From Tipula vernalis (taxonomy: Eukaryota > Arthropoda > Insecta > Diptera > Tipulidae), in contig OY282560.1 in the NCBI GenBank assembly GCA_958295665.1, forward strand, positions 210,040,420-210,104,419: a DNA stretch of 64,000 nucleotides. Direction: 5' to 3'. Both the position numbers and the translations under genes were made by a program. Positions 57,268-64,000 of the stretch are shown here, in pieces. The notes beneath the pieces were generated by a model, which saw only the letters and a program-made list of their open reading frames with translations, was not told the DNA's origin and ran no database searches. How positions within the stretch are numbered: position 1 is the first letter of the stretch; the number at the start of each line of letters is the position of its first letter.

Positions 57268-58440
57268 TCAAATCTTTAACCGCCATTTTGTTCCATTACA
57301 AATGCCGCATTTAGTATTTAAATTTCTTAATAATATAACAATGCTCCCTATAGTTAACTTAAGCTTGTGAAGCGGCATTCCTGAAGGCGTAAATTCATTA
57401 AGAAATTCAGTGGGATAGTTCTGTTTATCCTCATCGTTTGCATCGTCAATAGAGTCAGAACTCAAATAGGTATTAATTTCTCCTGAAAAACGTAACAAAA
57501 CTTCTTCGTTTATCTTATCTACATCTGTATTCTTTGGACATAAGATTGTCATTTTGGAATACCTATCAACTTCGTTAAGAGATAATGTTTCCCCAAAGAT
57601 TTCGGTAATTATCGAATCTTTACAGAGACATCTTCGTTACTTAAAGTTCCATCGCCTAGTTTGATTAACCAATCACTATATTCTGAGTCAATGGATCGTT
57701 GTCAATCCGACAATGGATTGTTTTGAAGCCTAAGAATTTTAAATTTTTCACATAAATTAGTAAATTTTATACTGGCTTCGACAATTGCTGATTGGATGCC
57801 ATGCACAACTACGGGAAGTGTCTGCCAGAAATATCCTCCAAGTAACATTGTTTTACCCCCAAAAGGGTTGTTATTTTTCATAATTTCCTTTAATAGTTTG
57901 TCAACTGTTTTTAAAGCAACACCAGGAGCCATAGTTGATTCATCCCACATTATTAATTTAGCTTTGCGTATTGCTTCCGCGTGAACAGATGCCAATCGCA
58001 TAGAGGATGTAGAAGTGTCCAAAATTGGTACAGGCAATTTAAATTGGGAGTGTTAAGTTTTACCTCCATCAAGAAGGTTAGCTGCTATTCCTGTTGAGGC
58101 AACAATAAAACAATATTTGACTCTCCGCGAATTGTACATAATAATGCTTTATATAAGTATGTTTTTCCTGTACCTCCTGGTCCATCAATAAAAAACACCT
58201 GTGGGACTGGCACTCATTGTTATAGCTGCGTTCATTATATAGTTTCAAAAGTTGTCTGTTGTTCTCGATTAAACGAAGATTGCATATCTAGACCTTTTTG
58301 TTGTTCGAGATGTGCATCGTATTATTGAAGAGGTTCAATTAAATTGTTAGGAGGACACGGAAGTCCAAAATCAGAACAACTTTTACCGTAAAGCTTAAGT
58401 GTATCTTGAATATCTTTTAGATCAAACATCTTACATTGAA
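57268..58440 (-). pseudogene. Helitron helicase (third element)
   Basis: High to low: VFFIDGPGGTGKTYLYKAL with the Walker A loop GGTGKT at 58,160-58,177, ASTGIAANLL (motif Ia), then frame 58,037-57,702 with LIMWDESTMAP (Walker B), KTMLLGGYFWQTLPVV (normally GGDFRQ; Asp and Arg are lost), FKILRLQNN, and frame 57,552-57,268 with NYPTEFLNEFTPSGMPLHK and TIGSIVILLRNLNTKCGICN. The last helicase blocks are absent or degraded near 57,100-57,250. The GGYFWQ change would by itself disable ATP hydrolysis coupling. Confidence 0.85.
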
Positions 58441-58451
58441 AACACTGATCA

Positions 58452-60336
58452 TTATGTTCCTTTATGACGATGAATGTCATCTTCACATATTTCATTTTTA
58501 AATTTGTTTAAAAGATCAGCAACATTAGAAGGAGATGCAAAAACACAAATATATGCAAACAGATCTCGTAATTGGCGTGGCGTACCTACAATTACAGCGT
58601 CTGCGAGTGAATTATCCCAAGTTGCGTCATCATTAAATAAACCATATTGTTGAGCCGCTTCTTTAAATGTTGTGCTTGTATGACCTCTGAATGTTTTCAA
58701 TTCTTCGAAGGATGAAACCCCTGATATATGAAGTAGTAATAATCGTAAACAAAATGTTTCTATATCAGTCAAGCTTACAGAAAAAAGCATCCGATTGTGG
58801 TGTTACCACCTCTTTGTCGAGATTTCCATGTAACTATGCTTTTATCAAACACATAATAGTTTCGTAATAGGTATAGAAAAGCATTCGCATTTACATCCAT
58901 TCGATTTAATTTAAAAAAAGCTGTTAGCATTGTGTCTTTATTAATAGCTTGATTGATTTTTTCATACATTTCCGTAAACAGTTTGTTCATCTAGTAGATG
59001 GATTGGAAGTCTTACAATACTGTACGATTGCTCGTGTATGTTGAAACTGAATAGGCGCCAGGCTGTTTCAGGAGCACTAACATACCTGGAGTCTATGTAT
59101 GTTTTAATTTCATCATGATTGAGCGTACTGTGTTGAGCAATTGTTGTATTAGCACAGTCATGCCCTTTGTAAACATATTTGAATAAGTATATTTGACGCT
59201 TTGAATGGATGCACAACTCTCAATATTAATACTATATGACAATTAAACTTTAAACTTAAATATGGATTTTATAGTACAATCCATCCATTGTCTGTAATCT
59301 TACCATTAAGTAAAATGCTACCATTATTTCTTTTCCTTTATTTTGAATATCCATCACTGTTTGCTAATGTTTCGTTTTGAAATGTTTTCGGAAAATCTTT
59401 GCTACATTTTCCATCGATCATACAAGGAGCGCAAATACTTTTGCTTCCACATGGACCCTGTATCATGTGCTTTGTTACAATAGCATGAAGTCTAGGGTAA
59501 ATATTAATATTCGGTATCTCGGCAATCTTTTGGTTTGTCTTCATTTCGTTTTTGACAATCAAAAGAACATGGGTATGTGGAAGTCCTCGTTTTTGAAATT
59601 CAATTAACGTATATCTTCGCTATTAGAATACCAAAAATGTGTTTGTTGGAAATATCGTCCAATAATTCCTAAAGTTTTAATTTGAATAGACGGGCCATCA
59701 AATCAGGGCGGAATTCAAGGGATTGTCCATCTAATAAATTATCTGTAATTTCATGTTTCTGGGACTACCTTAAAAGGATGATGGCAGTATAATTGCTATT
59801 CCAGGGACTAAGCCTTGGTTGACAGCTTCACTTTGTAGGAAATCCATTAGCCCACTGTACTTTTCAGGTCTAAGCTTGCTTTGGTTTTTCCGAACGTAAT
59901 TAAGTCGGTTTGCTTCAGTTTTTAAATATGCATCAACAAAATATTGTTGTGTTAGTTTTCCACTACACAAAAAAGCGTTGAAATCATTATGAACAGATAG
60001 TCGATATCCGTAGTATTGCATTTGAGTAATTCGAATTCTTGGATTTTGAGCTTGGCGAATTCTCATATTTAAAAGTGTTGGAGGCCTAAATAGAGGTAGG
60101 TTTGGTTTCCAAATGGAAAAAATAAAGTATACCATGGGATCTAAATTAGGGTCCAGCACGCTTATTCGTTCAATTTTCCTGGAATTTAAACTAGTTGAAT
60201 TTACTCGACAATGAATCTTAAGATCACGTTCAAGCAGAGGTTCTCCATCAGCATACTGGAATACATAAGCAACTTCGTTTGATCTAGAAGCATTGTATCG
60301 CCGTTGATCAGACCTCCGATCTTGAACTATTGCCAT
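58452..60336 (-). pseudogene. Helitron Rep (HUH) domain and N-terminal region (third element)
   Basis: Frame 60,336-59,770 carries the Helitron_like_N block: DGEPLLERDLKIHCRVNS, YYGYRLSVHNDFNAFLCSGK, LTQQYFVDAYLKTEANRL. Near 59,605-59,570 the minus strand reads RGLPHTHVLL, the HUH pair (H-T-H) that binds metal. Frame 59,562-59,338 adds a Cys-rich KSICAPCMIDGKCSKDFPK. Frame 59,216-58,962 begins with YLFKYVYKGHD, the two catalytic tyrosines (Y-x3-Y). Frames 58,990-58,775 and 58,790-58,452 hold MLTAFFKLNRMD and FCLRLLLLHISGVSSFEELK. Order is correct; frame breaks separate every block. Confidence 0.85.
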
Positions 60337-60714
60337 ACTAATTGTAGGCGGCGCTACATTATTTGCCTCAGCATCACGGATAGATTCTCACTCTACTTCA
60401 TACATCATTTTAAAAGCAAGACCAAATGGGTTGATTGTTGCCATGAAAGAACTTAATTCACCCTTGAGTTTAGCTTGCACCTTGAATTTTCTGCGATTCT
60501 CATTCGCTGTTGCGATGCTTCATCTGGTTCAAGAACGTACAGTTGAGCGAATTTTCTTTGATCTCCATTTTCCGGGTGCAAAGCTCCTGCCCTAAATTTT
60601 ACCATGTATTCGAAGACAATACGGGCCATAACCTGGGCGTGGTGCTATATTAGCACCCATTGATGCAAATGCCAATGAACTATTAATAGATCGAATATTG
60701 TCAAAGAAATTTTT

Positions 60715-61068
60715 TTAATATTCATGTTGGTTAGTCATCAGTTGTTTTAATATAGGTGGTATTGGAATTGGGTCTAAAACAACCTTTTCTTTTTGACAAC
60801 AATGAGTAAAAAGCTTGTCCAGCGGTAGCTCACGTGGAAAGTGTTTCGCGTTGCATGAACCACAACATACATTCATTTCCCCACATTTAAATTCTATAAC
60901 GGTTGATTCATCAAATCCATCCATCAGCTCGAGTATATTGTCTGTTCGTTGCGTTCTACCATTTAACCTAATATTTTGTCGACGTACTCTTATAGAGCAA
61001 ATTTTTCTTCGTTTTGAAGCAATACGTTCTTCTTCTGTCAATCTGGGTCGTCCAGGCATTCTAAACAT
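60715..61068 (-). pseudogene. Helitron N-terminal zinc-like region (third element)
   Basis: A 117-residue frame starting MFRMPGRPRLTEEERIASKR with a basic head, then VCCGSCNAKHFPRELPLD and THCCQKEKVVL: the 'C-x-x-C-x-A-x-x-F-x-x-E...C-C' pattern found at the start of Helitron proteins. The start ATG is plausible; a further upstream copy of the same start (MPRRRMAEEVN-like) lies near 61,175. The next block (60,336) is in another frame after a gap with remnants (60,337-60,714). Confidence 0.75.
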
Positions 61069-61204
61069 ATTATTAACGGATATCCTAATATTTTATCGTC
61101 GTATTATTTTGATGCTCTATTTTTCTTTGCTTTGAAACAGCATTCACTTCTTCTGCCATTCTTCGTCGAGGCATTTTAAAAATAGTAATTTATTTAATAA
61201 AAAT

Positions 61205-61660
61205 GAAAAATTATTCCAAAAGCAACTGAACAAATTAAGCAACGAAAAACAAAAAAGATAATGGATAGGTGAGATTATTACAGAGCACTTCATCTATTCA
61301 TAAAAAATACAGGTGCTGACTTACCAGCGTATATAACATGATATGTTTTCTTATTTTAATTCTAAATTTTATGAAATCAGTTATCCTATATAAATTCGGT
61401 ATAAAGTGAATAGCGCTTAGCCAGCAACTGAAAAAAATAAACAACGAAAAATATAATGAATATTGGAAACTACCACAGAGCACTTCACCTATTCATAAAA
61501 AATTACAGGTGCTAACTTACCAGCGAATAAATTCCCAAATAAAACGAAAAAGATAATATTCAATTACATAAAATAACAACACACTAAACAAAGTCAATAA
61601 CGCTTCATATATTATAGTCGGCAACTGAAAAAAAAACAAAAGGAAAACTCAAATCCACCG
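61205..61660. repeat. ~200-bp direct repeat in the Helitron 5' region
   Basis: GCACTTCATCTATTCATAAA then ACAGGTGCTGACTTACCAGC at 61,284-61,327 recurs with a few changes at 61,481-61,525, and AGCAACTGAA(A/C)AAA precedes each and appears a third time near 61,622. Confidence 0.7.
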
Positions 61661-61839
61661 AAAAAAAACAAAAAGAAAACGAAAAACATAATATTCGACC
61701 AACACAGTAAAAAAGGAAAGCAATGCATACTATGTTAAAAAAAATTTAGATGTTTTATTATCGGCTTCACAATTTTCGGCTTCATTAACAAATTTTATTA
61801 GAGATTAGATACTGTTGAAATAAATAAATAAAAAAATTG

Positions 61840-62505
61840 CTATTCACCTCGTCATGGTCAATATTGACAGGTGTGGTGAAAAGTTTAGTATTTTACATCA
61901 TTACACATATAGCCATTTCTTTGTATCTTTACAGCACAGTGAGCATTCAAGCGAAAAAAAATATTTTCACCTCACCATTCATCAGGGTGAGGTGAAAATT
62001 ATTTTTATAGGTGGTATCAAATATTTAAATCTTTATTACCTCTTGATCCCCTTGATCAAGACCTTTAAAATGACATTTCTTTCAAGTATTTGCAAAAACT
62101 GCTACTGATAAATCCAGGTTACACCCACCAGCGCCATATCGGGGATTTTTATAACCATGGTGTAAGAAGTAAATTTTCTCCACTTGCTTACCTTTACAAC
62201 AGTGCACTCCATGACCCACATTTAAATAATGTTGGACTTTTCCTGGCAGCTTTAGATCTAGATCTTTCAAACGGTACCCTTTGCAATACCAAACGACACC
62301 TAGAAGGAAAGGTGGAAAAAAAAGGTGGTCTGACGTATTGCTTATAGCGTCATCTCTCTTTATAAAAAAACTTAAATTTTCCACCGAAAATAAAATTTTG
62401 TTCGTATTATGATTGGCTGATAATGCGATCTATTGCCTGTTGCATTTGCATTCATCACCAAAAATTAATTTTTATGAATTTATAAATTAATCGATGATTG
62501 GCAAG
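61840..62505. other. Unassigned, with a perfect hairpin
   Basis: TTTTCACCTCACC (61,964-61,976) and GGTGAGGTGAAAA (61,986-61,998) form a 13-bp perfect stem with a 9-nt loop; related TTCACCTC... motifs occur at 61,847. The overlapping plus and minus frames at 62,082-62,384 have unusual composition for this window (Gly/Cys-rich on minus: GYKNPRYGAGGCNLDLS), but I recognise no family. Confidence 0.5.
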
Positions 62506-62509
62506 AGTA

Positions 62510-63240
62510 CACAGAAAAAAATACTCATTTCTATAAAGAAAAAATAGAATGAATCAAGAAAATCCAGCACTTGATTCTCAGCTAAGAAATTTATTTTACA
62601 ATATAAACTATTGATTTCTTGGTTTGATATGTAAATTTAAAAATCAAAATAATCATTAATTTTTTGTTAAAAGAAATTGTATTTTTTCATGCAAGAAATT
62701 GTATACCTTAATGCAAGAAATATAATTTTATTTTAAAAAACTATTTTCTAAAAGGCTTGTATTGATTTCTTGTATTGAGAAATATAATATCAAACTGAGA
62801 AAACAGTTTTCTTCATTTAAACGTTTTTTTCTGACAGTAAGAATATATTAATATATAAAAGAGAAAACGAATCTCTTAGATTAAGTAATTGTTTCTTAGA
62901 ATTAGAATATATTAATACATAATTATGAAACCGAATTTCTTTGCTTAAGTGAAAATTTCTTAGGGTAAGAAAAGTTTTTGATTAAAACCAGAAAACAATT
63001 TATTGGTGCAATTTTCTTTTTCTGAGGTCAAGAACATATTTCCTTACAGAAAGTTTTTATTTTTCTTCAGGTGAGAAACATTTTAATTATCCTGTACTGC
63101 TTTTTTCTCATAACCATCTGTTTTTTTTCTTTTAGGACTCTATTCTGAAGAAACATAAAAGAAAACATTTTTCTTGTTCAGTAAGACTTTTTTCTTGCCT
63201 TCAGAATGCCGTTCTGAAAATGGATTTTGGTAGTGAAAAT
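62510..63240 (+). repeat. Probable left end and subterminal repeats of a second CACTA-like element
   Basis: At 62,510 CACAGAAAAAAAT, preceded by TA, resembles the CACTGAGAGAAAAAA terminus (CACTG reduced to CAC). For the next 700 bp motifs of the form TAAGAAA and TTTCTTA recur densely in both orientations, as in the subterminal array of the first element. A SAMD3-like exon pair follows at 63,777. The element would extend beyond the window. Boundary and identity are inferred. Confidence 0.4.
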
Positions 63241-63776
63241 AAATAAAAACATTTTACAATAATTTAGTTGTAATAAAATTTTAATTTATTCTTATAAAAT
63301 ATTATTTAAAATACATTTATTGTATTTGTGAATTCTTATACATATGTATATGTATATAGTTACATAAAATGAAAATAAATTTAATACACTTCAAACCATA
63401 ATTGTTATTTTAATAAGATACTATTATAATAGTATTTTATTAAAATTGCAATATATTTTGAAGTTATGTGTTTATATAAAATTATTATAATATAATAATT
63501 TTTTTTATAATAATTACTACATAAAATATTAGTTACTTTAATCACTTCAAAATAAAAGAGACATTTGCTTTAAATATTTTAAGTTCTAACTCCATTTGGG
63601 AGTGAAAAAAAAAATAAGTAGTTGTAAACGAACGAAGTAGCTTATTTAATAAAATAATTATTTATTACTATACATAAAATATTAGTTTCATTTATTACTA
63701 AAAATTTTAAATTGAACATAAATTTGATTTAAATATTTAATTAAGCACGAGTTTCTAGATTTTTTATCCAAATATC
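63241..63776. other. AT-rich, no gene recognised
   Basis: Contains several weak direct repeats of ACATAAAATATTAGTT(A/T) near 63,510 and 63,673. May be 3' untranslated or intergenic sequence of the following gene. Confidence 0.45.
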
Positions 63777-64000
63777 CTATAGTCTCCGAAGTTGGCTGGT
63801 GCGATTTTTATGCTTATTGTAGAGAATACCGCTTGGTTTCTTGCCACCTCTATAATACAGTTCCTGAAAGATAAAAGTAATTGAAATTTAAACAATCAAA
63901 CACATTTTCATTAAACCACTTTTTTACCTTTTTTTCGCCAGGGAAAAAAATCTCTATATGTTTTGAGATATTCTCAAAAACATAACTCGACACAGGAGTC
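63777..64000 (-). CDS. SAMD3-like gene, partial (second locus)
   Basis: Two exons on the minus strand. The upstream exon (64,000-63,928, open at the window edge) reads TPVSSYVFENISKHIEIFF then PGEKK, and the next (63,863-63,777) reads ELYYRGGKKPSGILYNKHK then ending RRL and TAG. They are joined by a 64-bp GT-AG intron (donor GGTAAAA, acceptor TTTCAG). The residues parallel the first locus (IIEIFPTEREVQ, then YYYIPRQNKKNPSGKLYDKY), and the intron is at the homologous position and phase (0). Unlike the first locus the reading frame stops soon after the GILYNK block, so either an exon is skipped, it is a truncated paralogue, or a premature stop has arisen. Confidence 0.65.

Larger units (their letters stand above)
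56712..61804 (-). mobile_element. Helitron (third), possibly full length
   Basis: The minus strand ends CTAG at 56,715-56,712 followed by T, with the hairpin GCCCGCGATACGGGC at 56,724-56,738. All expected coding blocks follow in order up to 61,068. The best 5' candidate is TCTCTAATAAAATTTG read from 61,804 on the minus strand, preceded by A, which gives the classic A|TC ... CTAG|T insertion. That 5' end is a proposal, not proven. Several stops and frameshifts in the coding region make it non-autonomous, but it is the most complete of the three Helitrons. Confidence 0.72.

Overview
This window looks like AT-rich, repeat-dense insect nuclear DNA. The clade mix (BEL/Pao, Ty3/gypsy, copia, jockey-type LINEs, Helitrons, hAT, TA-targeting MITEs, long TA microsatellites) suggests a fly or a similar insect, but no host gene fixes the species. 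I see no rRNA, tRNA, CRISPR array or clear host housekeeping gene. Nearly all coding sequence comes from transposable elements (TEs), and most of it is broken by stops, frameshifts and nested insertions.

Layout. 1-510: LINE fragment. 0.5-3.1 kb: tandem array of a ~148-bp unit that flips orientation near 2690. 4104-7692: complete but decayed hAT transposon with terminal inverted repeats (TIRs) and a near 8-bp target-site duplication (TSD). 9.9-11.46 kb: gypsy remnant. 11.46-13.1 kb: 3' part of a Helitron. 13.1-14.04 kb: Pao pol fragment. 14,297-28,621: the most interesting region, a candidate 14.3-kb CACTA-like (EnSpm) element. It has 14-bp perfect TIRs starting CACTG, TA on both sides, related subterminal repeats at both ends, and two minus-strand genes: a multi-exon SAMD3-like gene and a C2H2 zinc-finger protein whose conserved acidic motifs look like a DDE transposase. 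28.7-31.2 kb: copia remnant. 31.2-39.1 kb: BEL/Pao pieces (gag, env-like, integrase, RT/RNase H), with a jockey LINE (33,546-38,045, 16-bp TSD) inserted in pol. 39.5-41 kb: G-rich degenerate repeats carrying a pogo-like non-autonomous element. 43.7-47.06 kb: second gypsy, with a ~950-bp foldback inside gag. 47.1-52.09 kb: LINEs on both strands. 52,089-54.5 kb and 56,712-61.8 kb: two minus-strand Helitrons of one family, separated by a cluster of five MITEs. 62.5-64 kb: left end of a probable second element of the CACTA-like type, with a partial SAMD3-like gene that keeps an intron at the same position as the first locus.

How it fits together. Insertion order can be read in places: jockey into Pao, MITE into hAT, foldback into gypsy gag, Helitron at the end of a LINE fragment. 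The two-gene CACTA-like cassette is the only part with long, mostly open, spliced coding sequence, so it is the best candidate for a recently active or under-described system. Domain calls are read by eye from the translations; no database search was possible.
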